Source of the DNA: Yoonia sp.
GTDB lineage: Bacteria; Pseudomonadota; Alphaproteobacteria; Rhodobacterales; Rhodobacteraceae
Assembly (NCBI RefSeq): GCF_014859355.1
Contig: NZ_JACUUJ010000008.1
Location: forward strand, 19,334-83,333
Direction: 5' to 3'
Length of the DNA stretch: 64,000 bases
Part shown: in pieces, positions 55,436 through 64,000 of the stretch
Position numbering within the stretch: the first letter of the stretch is position 1
Layout: each line of letters opens with the position of its first letter
Notes under the pieces: model-generated
Database searches by the model: none
What the model was told of the DNA's origin: nothing
What the model saw: only the letters and a program-made list of their open reading frames with translations
Program-made: the position numbers and the translations under genes

Positions 55436-55662
55436 GCTGCGTCCTCCGACTTGGTGTCGCTGTTGGCCTTACCGGCGCTGTCAGCGGATTTGTTATCGCG
55501 ATTTATGGTTTCGTTGCGAAACGGGATCATGGCGGTGTTATCGTGCATCTTGCGGCTGCCGGGGCGCCACGCCCAGACGACGACGCCGATAAAAAACAAC
55601 GTCATGGCCAGCAAGAACCAGCTGTCAGCCAGTTGGCGCAGGAATGTGTAGGTTTCCATCAT
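55432..55662 (-). CDS. ccoQ: cbb3 oxidase small subunit CcoQ
   Basis: A 76-residue protein with one hydrophobic helix (FLLAMTLFFIGVVVWAW), a GSRKMHDNTAMIPF stretch and a charged tail rich in Lys, Asp and Ser. This is the CcoQ/FixQ layout; it stabilises the complex. Either of the first two Met codons could start it. The order N-O-Q-P is standard. Confidence 0.9.
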   Translation of the reverse strand: MMETYTFLRQLADSWFLLAMTLFFIGVVVWAWRPGSRKMHDNTAMIPFRNETINRDNKSADSAGKANSDTKSEDAA

Positions 55663-55667
55663 GCCCC

Positions 55668-56393
55668 CTAGCGGCTAGCGTCTGGTGTGAAGGTCGAGAA
55701 ATCGACAAGCGTGCCCAGCATCTGCAAATAGGCGATCAGCGCGTCCATTTCGGTCAGTTCGGGCTGGCCGTCGAAATTGCCGAAGACTGCGCCGGGGTAA
55801 CGGGCTTCGACCGGGCCCCAGTCACCGTCAGGATCGGCCTGCGCCAGAAAATCGCTGCGCGCATTTTCGATCATTTCCTCGGTGTAAGGCACGCCAACGA
55901 TGCTGTGGGTGCGCAGCAGATCCGCGACGTGTGCGCCGTTGATCGGCGTATTGGCCAGAAACGCATATTTCGGCATGATCGATTCCGGCACGACCGATTG
56001 CGGATCCATCAGGTGATCGACATGCCATGCGTCTGAATACCGCCCGCCCACACGGGCCAGATCCGGCCCGGTGCGTTTGGACCCCCATTGGAACGGGTGG
56101 TCATACTGCGATTCCGCGGCCAGCGAATAATGGCCATAGCGTTCCACCTCGTCGCGCATCGGGCGGATCATCTGGCTGTGGCAGACATAGCAGCCTTCGC
56201 GGATATAGATGTCGCGGCCTGTCAGCTCCAGCGGGGTATAAGGGCGCATGCCCTCGACATTCTCGATGGTGTTTTCCAGCCAGAACAATGGCGCGATTTC
56301 AACGATCCCGCCGACGCTGACCACCGCGAAAGAGGCGGCAAACAGCAAGGTTGGGCTGCGTTCTAGGATCTGGTGTTTTTGAATGAATGACAT
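55668..56393 (-). CDS. ccoO: cbb3 oxidase monohaem subunit CcoO
   Basis: A 241-residue cytochrome c subunit. One N-terminal membrane anchor ([22 protein letters not shown]) and one haem c site ([17 protein letters not shown]), with the distal Met probably in [25 protein letters not shown] is highly conserved. It links CcoP to the catalytic CcoN subunit. It lies between ccoN and ccoQ with short spacers. Confidence 0.96.
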   Translation of the reverse strand: MSFIQKHQILERSPTLLFAASFAVVSVGGIVEIAPLFWLENTIENVEGMRPYTPLELTGRDIYIREGCYVCHSQMIRPMRDEVERYGHYSLAAESQYDHPFQWGSKRTGPDLARVGGRYSDAWHVDHLMDPQSVVPESIMPKYAFLANTPINGAHVADLLRTHSIVGVPYTEEMIENARSDFLAQADPDGDWGPVEARYPGAVFGNFDGQPELTEMDALIAYLQMLGTLVDFSTFTPDASR

Positions 56394-56405
56394 TTTTCTT
56401 GGTCC

Positions 56406-58004
56406 TTATTCCGCAGGGATGCCGACGCGTGCAGTGACTTTTTCACCACCACGGATCGTCATCCACATATTCCACACCATGATCAGACCACCCGCGAGGT
56501 AGAGCACCCCACCCAGGGCCCGCACCACATACATCGGGAACTTGGCGCTGACGGTGTCGGCAAAGCTGTTGACAAGGAATCCCTGGGCGTCAACTTCGCG
56601 CCACATCAGGCCTTCCATGATACCGCTGACCCACATCGAGGAAGCGTAAAGCACGATGCCGATCGTGGCCAACCAGAAGTGCCAGTTGATCGCAGACATC
56701 GAATACATCTGCGCACGGCCCCACAGGCGCGGCGTCAGGAAGTAAAGCGCGCCAAAGGTGATCATGCCGTTCCAGCCAAGCGCGCCGGAATGCACGTGCC
56801 CGATTGTCCAGTCTGTATAGTGCGACAGGCTATTGACCGCGCGGATCGACATCATCGGACCCTCAAACGTGGACATGCCGTAGAAGGCAAGGCTGACCAC
56901 CATCATCCGGATGATCGGATCGGTGCGCAGCTTGTCCCATGCGCCTTGCAGCGTCATCAGGCCGTTGATCATGCCGCCCCAGCTGGGCATCCACAGGATG
57001 ATCGAAAACACCATGCCCAGGGTCGAAGCCCAGTCAGGCAGCGCGGTGTAATGCAAATGGTGCGGACCGGCCCAGATATACAGAAAGGTCAGCGCCCAGA
57101 AGTGAACGATCGACAGCTTGTAGCTATAGACAGGGCGCCCGGCCTGTTTGGGCACAAAGTAATACATCATCCCAAGGAAACCGGCCGTCAGAAAGAAACC
57201 AACCGCGTTATGGCCATACCACCACTGGGTCATCGCATCCTGCACGCCCGAAAACAGCTGCACCGATTTGCTGCCCCAGATCGACACCGGCACGGCAAGG
57301 TTGTTGACGATATGCAGCATCGCGATGGTGATGATGAAACTTAGCAAGAACCAGTTGGCCACATAGATGTGGCGTTCCTTGCGGGTGAAAATCGTGCCCA
57401 GAAAGACCGCAAGGAATGCGACCCAGACAATCGTTAGCCAGATATCCACATACCATTCCGGCTCTGCGTATTCCTTGGATTGGGTGACGCCCAACAGATA
57501 GCCCGTCGCGGCCAGCACGATGAACAACTGATAGCCCCAGAACACAAACCAGGCAAGGTTACCGCCCCAAAGCCGGACACCGGATGTCCGCTGCACGATG
57601 TAAAACGACGACATGATCAGCGCATTGCCACCAAATGCGAAAATCACCGCCGAGGTATGCAGCGGCCGCAGGCGGCCAAAGTTGGCATATGGCTGTGCCC
57701 ATTCAAGGTTCAGCACAGGAAATGCCAACTGGAAGGCAATATAGACACCAACCGTAAAGCCGACGACCCCCCAAAACCCCGTTGCAATGACGCCGGCCCG
57801 TATGACTCCATCCATATAGCCATTTTGATCAACAATTGGTTTTGGTTCATCGGTGCTGCGCAGCACCCATATGAATAAGCCAAAACCAAGGGCCATAATC
57901 AGAAGTGCATGCACCTGATAGGCTAGGTCTCGGGCAAAATTGGCGGCAAGTGCAGCAAAAAGGGTCACAACCCCCAATGCTGCAAGCTTTAAGTAATCGT
58001 TCAT
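56406..58004 (-). CDS. ccoN: cbb3-type cytochrome c oxidase catalytic subunit CcoN
   Basis: About 532 residues with twelve or more hydrophobic helices: the haem-copper oxidase core subunit with high oxygen affinity. [18 protein letters not shown] carries the low-spin haem His, [18 protein letters not shown] has the Cu_B His with the expected Tyr-His pattern, and [19 protein letters not shown] holds two more Cu_B His. [11 protein letters not shown] supplies haem ligands at the C-terminal side. The start MNDYLKLA is preferred over a Met seven codons upstream. An FNR box lies 88 bases before it. Confidence 0.96.
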   Translation of the reverse strand: MNDYLKLAALGVVTLFAALAANFARDLAYQVHALLIMALGFGLFIWVLRSTDEPKPIVDQNGYMDGVIRAGVIATGFWGVVGFTVGVYIAFQLAFPVLNLEWAQPYANFGRLRPLHTSAVIFAFGGNALIMSSFYIVQRTSGVRLWGGNLAWFVFWGYQLFIVLAATGYLLGVTQSKEYAEPEWYVDIWLTIVWVAFLAVFLGTIFTRKERHIYVANWFLLSFIITIAMLHIVNNLAVPVSIWGSKSVQLFSGVQDAMTQWWYGHNAVGFFLTAGFLGMMYYFVPKQAGRPVYSYKLSIVHFWALTFLYIWAGPHHLHYTALPDWASTLGMVFSIILWMPSWGGMINGLMTLQGAWDKLRTDPIIRMMVVSLAFYGMSTFEGPMMSIRAVNSLSHYTDWTIGHVHSGALGWNGMITFGALYFLTPRLWGRAQMYSMSAINWHFWLATIGIVLYASSMWVSGIMEGLMWREVDAQGFLVNSFADTVSAKFPMYVVRALGGVLYLAGGLIMVWNMWMTIRGGEKVTARVGIPAE

Positions 58005-58091
58005 GATCTGGGTCTCTTTCACCAAGGCACACCAAAAGGTGCGGCTTTACACTATCGCGGCCATCTCTGGGCTTTCAGTGTGGCAAGTGCT

Positions 58092-58105
58092 TTGATCTGG
58101 GTCAA
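58092..58105. promoter_or_regulatory. FNR/FnrL box between ccoN and the universal stress gene
   Basis: TTGATCTGGGTCAA is a near-perfect FNR-type palindrome (TTGAT-N4-GTCAA). It sits 88 bases upstream of ccoN and 93 bases upstream of the divergent usp gene, so one site may turn on both under low oxygen. Confidence 0.85.
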
Positions 58106-58197
58106 CTTCGGAAAATCTGTCGCAGTTTGCGCTGCATCAAAGCGCGCGACCCGTGTGATTTGCAGATTGGGCAAAGCAACATCACAGGAAACACCAG

Positions 58198-59034
58198 ATG
58201 CAGTATCAGGCGATTGCAACAATTTTGCACCAGCGTGATCTTGAAAACAGCGCATTGAACGTTGCGATAGAAGCCGCGCGCCGGTGGGGGGCGCATCTTC
58301 ATATTTTATGCCTTGGTGTCCATCAGGCCGATTCCGTGTTCTATCATGTCGGCGCATCAGCCCTTTCTGTGCAGGAAAATATCAAGGTTGCGCAAGAAGA
58401 CGCAATCGCGCTTGAGGCACAGGTGCGCGACCGGCTTGCACAGGAAGATATCGCCTGGGACGTGCAGGCCGGGACTGTCATATTTAACGGGCTGGATGCA
58501 TTTTTGGCCGATCACATGCGATTTCATGATCTGGTGATTTTACCATCGCCGTATCGGGAAGGGGCCCAGCGCATAGATGTGACCATCTTTGAAGCCTGCA
58601 CATTTGGCGCGGATATGCCTGTTCTTATTGTGCCGAAAACACCGGTAAGCCTTGATATCAAGAAGGTCCAGCTGGGATGGGATGACGGACGGGAGGCGAT
58701 GGCAGCAAGTCTTGCAGCCCTGCCATTACTCCAGGTTGCAAAACACGCCGAAATCGTTTTGATCGACCCGCCGCGTCATAGCGCCGACCGGTCAGATCCG
58801 GGCGGCAGGCTGGCGCAGCATCTGGCCCGCCATGGGGTCAAGCCCGAGATTTTCATCTTGTCAAAGACCCATGAAAGCATTGCCGCGCAATTGCTCCGCC
58901 GGGCGCATGAACGCGATATCGACATGATCGTGATGGGGGCTTATGGACATTCCCGCCTGCGCGAAGCAGTCATGGGCGGCCCGACCCGCAACATGCTTCA
59001 GATCGCAGATGTGCCGCTGCTGATGGCCCGATAA
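58198..59034 (+). CDS. Tandem-domain universal stress protein
   Basis: A 278-residue protein with two UspA domains in series. The first (about 1-145) is degenerate. The second ends with MGAYGHSRLREAVMGGPTRNML, which matches the ATP-binding G-x2-G-x9-G-S/T pattern. Such proteins often accompany cbb3 oxidase and FNR genes in Rhodobacterales. The gene is divergent from ccoN across an FNR box and convergent with fnrL, separated by 9 bases. A role in oxygen-limited stress is inferred. Confidence 0.88.
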   Translation: MQYQAIATILHQRDLENSALNVAIEAARRWGAHLHILCLGVHQADSVFYHVGASALSVQENIKVAQEDAIALEAQVRDRLAQEDIAWDVQAGTVIFNGLDAFLADHMRFHDLVILPSPYREGAQRIDVTIFEACTFGADMPVLIVPKTPVSLDIKKVQLGWDDGREAMAASLAALPLLQVAKHAEIVLIDPPRHSADRSDPGGRLAQHLARHGVKPEIFILSKTHESIAAQLLRRAHERDIDMIVMGAYGHSRLREAVMGGPTRNMLQIADVPLLMAR

Positions 59035-59043
59035 TTCGGTGTA

Positions 59044-59760
59044 TCAGTATCCAGCTACATCGCGCAGGGCGGTAATATCAGGGATCGTGACACCGCGTTT
59101 GCCTTCAAGGCGGATCAACTCGTCTTTCTTGAGCGCAGAAAACTGACGGCTGACCGTTTCAATCGTCAGGCCAAGGTAATCGGACATCGCTTCGCGGGTT
59201 AAAGGCAAAATAATGTGCCGTTCATTTTGGTGCCGTGTCAAGGTTGGGTGTGTCAGCCGTTTTTCGATCATGATGATAAAGGTCGCAATCTTTTCGCGCG
59301 CAGTCTTGCGGCCCAGCAACAGCATCCAGTCGCGTGCGGCATCCAGTTCATCCAGCGCCATTTCCAAAAGGCGCTGAGAGACATGCGGCGTTGTGCGCAA
59401 AAGTTCCTCGAACTTGGGTTTTTGGAAACAGCACAGCGTCACATCCGTCACGGCCGTCACATCATAAGGGGCGAGTTCACGGCCGGGCCGACCGATAAAA
59501 TCCGACGGCAGCAGCAACCCAACGGTTTGTTTGCGTCCGTCTTCCAGCATTTGTTCCAGCGTTGCTGTGCCCGTGACAAGTGACCCCACAAAAGGCATCT
59601 GATCACCGGCGAAAATGATGGGCTGGCCCGCATCGTAATTGCGATAGGTCTTGATCTGGTCAAGCGTCGCCAATTCGTTAGGTTCGCAGCTTGCACAGAC
59701 CGCCCGATGCCGAATCGGGCAGGAATCGCAGGATTTTTCTTTGCTGAAATTTTTTTCCAT
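59044..59760 (-). CDS. fnrL: Oxygen-sensing transcription factor FnrL
   Basis: A 238-residue CRP/FNR regulator. The N-terminus has a Cys cluster, CDSCPIRHRAVCASC (Cys11, 14, 22 and 25), and a further Cys pair lies in VTLCCFQ, giving ligands for an oxygen-labile 4Fe-4S cluster. The cyclic-nucleotide-like domain is followed by the helix-turn-helix SDYLGLTIETVSRQFSALKKDELI, whose recognition helix has the E-x2-SR core of true FNR proteins. It should bind the two TTGAT-N4-ATCAA boxes in this window and activate cco expression at low oxygen. Confidence 0.95.
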   Translation of the reverse strand: MEKNFSKEKSCDSCPIRHRAVCASCEPNELATLDQIKTYRNYDAGQPIIFAGDQMPFVGSLVTGTATLEQMLEDGRKQTVGLLLPSDFIGRPGRELAPYDVTAVTDVTLCCFQKPKFEELLRTTPHVSQRLLEMALDELDAARDWMLLLGRKTAREKIATFIIMIEKRLTHPTLTRHQNERHIILPLTREAMSDYLGLTIETVSRQFSALKKDELIRLEGKRGVTIPDITALRDVAGY

Positions 59761-59841
59761 AGGATTGAATTACCACGCTGAATGCGACGATGAAAGACGC
59801 CGTTGCGATCTTGGAAATCTGTTGCACGCAAGAGCCAGAAG

Positions 59842-60462
59842 TCAGGATAAAGCGCCAGCGGTGGTCCAAATCACGATTTCCGGTAGCGTTTCATCCAGTA
59901 ACGCCTGAAAGGCACGGGCGATTGTCAGGGGGTTATCAGTGCTGACGGCGATAGACTGTGCAAATCGCTGTGTTCTGATGACGCGTTGGTCGCGGTCGCG
60001 CAGCAATGTGCAGGTGCAGGCAAAAACGGCGCGGAACCCGACGGTCTCGTCCACTTCGACATCAAAGCGGTCAATCCGCGACAGCAACACGACATCCGGG
60101 ACAGGCCCGGCATTTGGTATGCCGACGAATCCGATCTGGCCCGTGGATGACAGCGACTGCACCAAAAGGGTTTGAAACAGGCGCGGCAGATCATCCGACC
60201 AGCGCGCGTCGGGCAGGTAGGCGATGGTCTGCGGCTCAGGCCGGATCAGTATCCGGTCGGTGTCAAGGGCCGCAGCGGCGGATGGGTCGGCAACCAGAAG
60301 GTTGCGCCGGTCGACGGCACCTTGTTGGGTCAGGTTGACCGCGCGCAGGTCAAAGGTATCGCGCGGCTCTGCTGCGGCATTCAGGCGGGCGATTGCGCTG
60401 CACCCGGGCAGGGCCAGCGCACCAAGAATGGCAAAGCGGCGCGTGATGTTCATGCTGTGCAT
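59842..60462 (-). CDS. ABC transporter auxiliary lipoprotein (PqiC/Mla-associated)
   Basis: About 206 residues. The N-terminus MHSMNITRRFAILGALALPGCS has a lipobox with Cys21, marking an outer-membrane or periplasmic lipoprotein. The rest matches the ABC-type auxiliary (DUF330/PqiC) pattern: ILIRPEPQTIAYLPDARWSDDLPRLFQTLLVQSL and DVVLLSRIDRFDVEV. The start is set at the first ATG because AGGAG lies 7 bases ahead. It is the last gene of the mlaE-mlaF-mlaD operon and likely contacts MlaD in the periplasm. Confidence 0.85.
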   Translation of the reverse strand: MHSMNITRRFAILGALALPGCSAIARLNAAAEPRDTFDLRAVNLTQQGAVDRRNLLVADPSAAAALDTDRILIRPEPQTIAYLPDARWSDDLPRLFQTLLVQSLSSTGQIGFVGIPNAGPVPDVVLLSRIDRFDVEVDETVGFRAVFACTCTLLRDRDQRVIRTQRFAQSIAVSTDNPLTIARAFQALLDETLPEIVIWTTAGALS

Positions 60463-60465
60463 GCG

Positions 60466-61665
60466 TTATCTCCTGTAATCTGGAACGCGATCTTGCAGCA
60501 AAAAGCCTGCCGGATCGCGTGAAACCTGCCGCACCAGCGCGTTAATTGACCGGATCACGGCCCGCGCTTCGCCCCCCAGCTGGCCAAAGTCGCGAAAACC
60601 GGGGCTGGCTGATGATACCGCGCTGCGGATCTCGGCAACGGTGGCGCGCACATCGGTGACGATACCGGGGATTGCATCCGTGACGCTGGCTGTGGCTTGC
60701 GCCAATTCGGCAAGGGCGGCGCGCGTATCCGCCAAGACTGGCCCTAGGTCGGTTGTCATGATCTGATCGGCGTTGCCAAAAGCCGCATCCATGCTGGCAA
60801 GGGCCTTGTCTGCGGTATCCAGTGTTTCCTGCAAGGCACCTGAAAGCGGCGCAAGGTCATCCTGGAAGAACCGGTCAACTGTCGCAAAGGCATCGCCAGC
60901 GTTCCGGATCGCGGGGTTCAACGCCGCGATGGCCGCGTCGGCCTCTTCGAATGTGCGGTTGATTGTGGCCAGCGTTTCGTCTGCAGTTTCCAACGTTGAC
61001 TGGGCGGCAACGCCGATTTCGGCAAGACGTTCGGTAAAAATGGTGATCTGGGCTGTCGCAACGCCAATGGTTGTCGTGATCTCGGAAAAATCGGTCAATG
61101 CGGCTTCAAAAGCGGCGGTCGCCCCCACAACATTGTGCAAGATAGTGCGCACATAATCTTGATTGTCGGGGCCGGTCAGGTTGCGCAGTTGGGTCATCAC
61201 ATCTGCCGCATCACTAATGATGTCCGGCGCGCTTTTCATAAGCCGTTGCAGCGATGAGGGCCGCGACCGGATCAGGGCAGGTTCGTCGGGCGCAGAGGTC
61301 AGCAAGGGCGCGCCGGGGGCGCCGCCGGTCAAGGTAATATAGGCTACACCTGTCACACCCTGTGAATCCACCTGCGCCACCGTATCAACGTTGATAGGGG
61401 TCTTGGCATCAACTTCGACCCCGACATAAACCAGCCGCGGATCATTTTCCGAAATACGGATACTGACCACACGCCCGACGTTCACACCGTTGAAAAACAC
61501 GTCAGCCGATTGGTTCAGGCCGGTCACGTCTTCAAACAGAATGCCATAGCGCATGTATTGACGGTCAATCTGCACGCTGGCCAACCAGATGAAAAACCCT
61601 AACCCGCCCAGAATGCCAAGGATCGTGAAAAGCCCGACCAGAACGAAATGCGCACGTGTTTCCAT
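60466..61665 (-). CDS. mlaD: MlaD/MCE-domain protein
   Basis: About 399 residues. A membrane anchor (LVGLFTILGILGGLGFFIWLASV) leads to one MCE domain (about 40-125: YGILFEDVTGLNQSADVFFNGVNVGRVVSI, VDSQGVTGVAYITL). A long helical, Ala/Asp-rich tail with repeats of T-L-x-x-A-D/T type follows (about 160-380). MCE proteins form the ring that passes phospholipid between ABC permease and periplasm. The long tail is typical of the alphaproteobacterial version. The start METRAHF overlaps the ATPase stop by one base. Confidence 0.9.
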   Translation of the reverse strand: METRAHFVLVGLFTILGILGGLGFFIWLASVQIDRQYMRYGILFEDVTGLNQSADVFFNGVNVGRVVSIRISENDPRLVYVGVEVDAKTPINVDTVAQVDSQGVTGVAYITLTGGAPGAPLLTSAPDEPALIRSRPSSLQRLMKSAPDIISDAADVMTQLRNLTGPDNQDYVRTILHNVVGATAAFEAALTDFSEITTTIGVATAQITIFTERLAEIGVAAQSTLETADETLATINRTFEEADAAIAALNPAIRNAGDAFATVDRFFQDDLAPLSGALQETLDTADKALASMDAAFGNADQIMTTDLGPVLADTRAALAELAQATASVTDAIPGIVTDVRATVAEIRSAVSSASPGFRDFGQLGGEARAVIRSINALVRQVSRDPAGFLLQDRVPDYRR

Positions 61666-62441
61666 CAGGCAATATCCTTTTGCGCCAGCGCGGCCCGGGC
61701 GCGCGGCCCCTTGAAATAGGCCGCCACCCAAGGGTGGTCGACCTCTTGCATCTCGGCCATGGTGCCGGTTGCAATAACGCGCTTTTCGGCGATCACGGCA
61801 ATGCGGTCACAGATCGCGTGCAGGCTGTCAAGGTCATGGGTCACCAGAAAGACAGTCAAGCCAAGTGTTGCGCGCAGTTGTGCAATAAGTTTGTCAAAAG
61901 CGGCCGCGCCGATCGGGTCCAGTCCTGCGGTTGGTTCATCCAGAAACACGATTTCGGGGTCAAGAGCGATGGCGCGCGCAAATCCCGCGCGTTTACGCAT
62001 CCCGCCTGACAGTTCAGCGGGCAGTTTATCAAAGGCGTCTTCATGCAAGCCGACCATGCGGATCTTGATGCGGGCAAGGGCTGTACGGGTTTCGGCGCGC
62101 AGATCCAACTGTTCGCGCATCGGGGCTTCGACGTTTTGTTGCACATTCAGCGATGAAAACAGCGCGCCGTCCTGAAACATGACCCCCCAGCGTTTGCGCA
62201 ATTCACGATAGTCGTGGTCGGATGTGTCGCGCACACTTTGTCCGAAAACGGTGATCTGGCCACTGGCGGGTTTCAAAAGTCCCACAATGGATTGCAGCAA
62301 GACCGACTTGCCCGTGCCAGACCCGCCCACGACGCCGATGATTTCGCCACGCATCACGTCCAGATCCAGCCCGTCGTGGACAGTATGAGTGCCAAATCGG
62401 GTGACCAGCCCACGCACGCGAATAATCGGATCTTGGGGCAT
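61665..62441 (-). CDS. mlaF: ABC transporter ATPase (MlaF-like)
   Basis: A 258-residue ATPase. Walker A GGSGTGKS at about 35-42, signature LSGGMRKRAG, Walker B EIVFLDEPTAGLDP, and the H-loop THDLDS are all intact. The MlaF-type tail HPWVAAYFKGPRARAA is seen. It powers the lipid transporter formed with MlaE and MlaD, and shares one base with each neighbour. Confidence 0.94.
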   Translation of the reverse strand: MPQDPIIRVRGLVTRFGTHTVHDGLDLDVMRGEIIGVVGGSGTGKSVLLQSIVGLLKPASGQITVFGQSVRDTSDHDYRELRKRWGVMFQDGALFSSLNVQQNVEAPMREQLDLRAETRTALARIKIRMVGLHEDAFDKLPAELSGGMRKRAGFARAIALDPEIVFLDEPTAGLDPIGAAAFDKLIAQLRATLGLTVFLVTHDLDSLHAICDRIAVIAEKRVIATGTMAEMQEVDHPWVAAYFKGPRARAALAQKDIA

Positions 62442-63529
62442 TATACTCCTACAATCGCAAAAAAGATCGAAAACAGCGCGTCCGCCGTGATCACCAGAAA
62501 GATCGACAACACCACCGACAATGACGTCAACCGGCCCAAAGATTCTGCATTACCTTCGACTTGCATCCCTTGGTAGCAACCGATGATGCCGATGATCAGC
62601 GCAAAGAACGGCGCCTTGATCATGCCCACACCAAAATGCCAGACATCGGTATTGGTGGCAAACCTGATCTGGAATACCCCCGGCGATACCCCCAGTTCGA
62701 TCCATGACATCAACGCGCCACCAAAAAGACCCGCCGCATTTGCAATGACCCCCAGCACCGGCAGCATGAAGATCAGCGCCAAGGTGCGCGGCACCACAAG
62801 AATTGTCACTGGATCAAGCCCCAGCGTGCGCATCGCGTCGATTTCCTCGCGCATTTTCATTGATCCGATGGCGGCGGTAAACGCCGAACCAGACCGGCCC
62901 GCCACAATGATCGCAGTCAAAAGAATGCCCAATTCGCGCAGGATCGAAATGGCGATAAGATCAACGACAAAAACCTCGGCCCCGAATTGGCGCAGCTGTG
63001 CAGCCCCCTGAAACGCCAAAACGACGCCGATCAGGAACGCCATCAGTGATACGATGGGCACCGCACTCAACCCGACCTGCTGCATGTGGTAAAACATCGC
63101 CGTCCAGCGCACCTGCCTGGGGTGCAGTGCCAGATAGGCGATGGTGCTGACGACTTGCCCCAGAAACCCGGTAATGGCGATGGCCTGTCCGAAACTGTGC
63201 GCCGTGCGCCGCCCAAAGGTGTCCAGCAGTTCGGCGATGGTCCGGCGTGGGGCGGCGGGGGCGCCGTCATCTGGCATATTGTCGCGGATCGTGGCCAGCA
63301 ATTCAGCCTGAAGATCGGTTGCCCCGGCCAGCGTTGCCTTGCGCCCTTGCGGTGACAGCGCGCGGTCCAGTTCCACGACGGCCCATGCACCTGCCGTGTC
63401 GAATCTGCCCACCGCATCAAGGTTGATCGTCGTTGCACCGCTTTGCGCCGCCGCTGCCCATGACAGGCTTTCGATGGTGCTGATCACAAGATCACCGCGC
63501 AGGGTGACGGTGCCTGCGTCAATCGTCAT
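62441..63529 (-). CDS. mlaE: ABC transporter permease with N-terminal STAS domain (MlaE-like)
   Basis: About 362 residues. Residues about 1-100 form a STAS-type domain (LRGDLVI, TTINLDAVGRFDTAGAWAVVEL), and the rest is the MlaE permease with five or six helices (SLMAFLIGVVLAFQGAAQLRQFGAEVFVVDL, GRSGSAFTAAIGSMKMREEIDAMRTLG). The fused STAS part may replace the separate MlaB of E. coli. The ATG at 63529 lacks a good ribosome binding site; a TTG at 63553 is an alternative start. Confidence 0.9.
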   Translation of the reverse strand: MTIDAGTVTLRGDLVISTIESLSWAAAAQSGATTINLDAVGRFDTAGAWAVVELDRALSPQGRKATLAGATDLQAELLATIRDNMPDDGAPAAPRRTIAELLDTFGRRTAHSFGQAIAITGFLGQVVSTIAYLALHPRQVRWTAMFYHMQQVGLSAVPIVSLMAFLIGVVLAFQGAAQLRQFGAEVFVVDLIAISILRELGILLTAIIVAGRSGSAFTAAIGSMKMREEIDAMRTLGLDPVTILVVPRTLALIFMLPVLGVIANAAGLFGGALMSWIELGVSPGVFQIRFATNTDVWHFGVGMIKAPFFALIIGIIGCYQGMQVEGNAESLGRLTSLSVVLSIFLVITADALFSIFFAIVGV

Positions 63530-63745
63530 GCGAGGCGGTTGCGTCACCTGCAATGCACCGTCGCCCGGGGCGGCCTGTATGGCGCGTCATCGCGCGCACT
63601 TGGGGTGATGACCATGCTAGACGCCTTCGGGAAAGGTATGTTGATCAACCCAAGTAAAGCGCGCGACATCATCGGTCCTGTGCATGCAAAGGATGGCAAG
63701 ATATCCCAGCGCATGGGCGGGTTCCAAGGATGTGATGCCCATATG

Positions 63746-63964
63746 TCAGCGTATCTTGCAGGTCGAAATGCCAAGAATCCGATACAGCGGACAGAATTTG
63801 AACAGCGATGTCAGCACAAGCACCGCGCCAATGATCATCAGCGCATATGCACCAAATGTGCTGGTGCCCAGACCCATGAAATTTATCAATGGCGCAACGA
63901 TCATCGCAAGACCCACAATCAGCCGGATCAGCCGGTCTGAACTTCCTACATTTACGGTCATCAT
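63746..63964 (-). CDS. DUF2892 small membrane protein (YgaP-like)
   Basis: A 72-residue protein with two hydrophobic helices (LIVGLAMIVAPLINFM and YALMIIGAVLVLTSLF). It begins TVNVGSSDRLIRL and ends FCPLYRILGISTCKIR. The VGS-DR start and the FCPLY...GISTC end with two Cys are the DUF2892 pattern, which is often linked to rhodanese or sulphur-handling proteins. It may have its own promoter near the right edge. No sulphur genes are visible nearby. Confidence 0.85.
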   Translation of the reverse strand: MMTVNVGSSDRLIRLIVGLAMIVAPLINFMGLGTSTFGAYALMIIGAVLVLTSLFKFCPLYRILGISTCKIR

Positions 63965-64000
63965 AATCTCCTGTCGGCTATAGGTTTGATCGGCAACTTT

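Noticed and set aside
1..64000. CRISPR arrays, insertion sequences, prophage genes, rRNA genes
   Set aside because: No regularly spaced repeats, transposase motifs, phage proteins or rRNA sequences were seen on reading the window.

Overview
The window reads as a contiguous piece of chromosome from a marine alphaproteobacterium of the order Rhodobacterales (Roseobacter group). The basis is established gene neighbourhoods and protein character, not a database match: an FnrL-type regulator beside ccoNOQP and ccoGHIS, ihfB-lapA-trpF-trpB, a putA divergent from an Lrp-type regulator, a metF/metR pair, TRAP transporters, and GC-rich coding sequence throughout. Nothing looks like a plasmid, prophage, insertion sequence or CRISPR array. 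All coordinates and starts were read by eye.

Layout. 1-588 is the 3' part of a histone-deacetylase-fold gene. 585-9590 is a surface-glycan block, mostly on the minus strand: neuB, a family 25 glycosyltransferase, a rhamnan-synthesis-F-like protein with a very AT-rich 3' half, an FkbM methyltransferase, neuC, and two adjacent Kdo-transferase-family genes. neuA lies upstream, beyond a plus-strand tyrosine phosphatase. Together neuC, neuB and neuA would make a CMP-activated sialic-acid-like sugar, and one of the two Kdo-transferase paralogues is a candidate to attach it. 9900-19589 is housekeeping: ihfB, lapA, trpF, trpB, a DUF2237 gene, pth, rplY, an MFS transporter, a small secreted protein, an L-lactate dehydrogenase, trpA and ychF. 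At 19674-20983 lies a decayed globin-coupled chemotaxis transducer. 21050-26381 holds a two-gene radical SAM module of unknown DNA-related function and valS. 26554-29908 pairs an orphan molybdenum hydroxylase large subunit with a DUF2235 hydrolase. 29870-37937 holds a thioesterase, metF/metR with a MetR box between them, an inositol monophosphatase, a rhomboid protease, and putA/putR with a perfect palindrome between them. A TPR protein and tRNA-Leu(UAA) follow.

38733-48517 is the most unusual part. It is a catabolic island controlled by a PcaU/PobR-type IclR regulator. One arm encodes a Tat-exported amidohydrolase and a two-subunit LigAB-type extradiol dioxygenase. The divergent arm encodes a short citrate-synthase-fold lyase, a class III CoA-transferase, a YciI-like protein, a complete TRAP transporter and an FMN reductase. 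This suggests uptake of a carboxylated compound, ring opening, CoA activation and carbon-carbon cleavage by a route that I do not recognise as a named pathway.

48590-59760 is the micro-aerobic respiration block: copper delivery proteins (DUF2946, PCuAC, SCO), the cbb3 maturation genes ccoGHIS, the oxidase ccoNOQP, a universal stress protein and fnrL. FNR-type boxes lie upstream of ccoN/usp and of ccoG. 59842-63553 is an Mla-type phospholipid ABC transporter operon, and the window closes with a small DUF2892 membrane protein.
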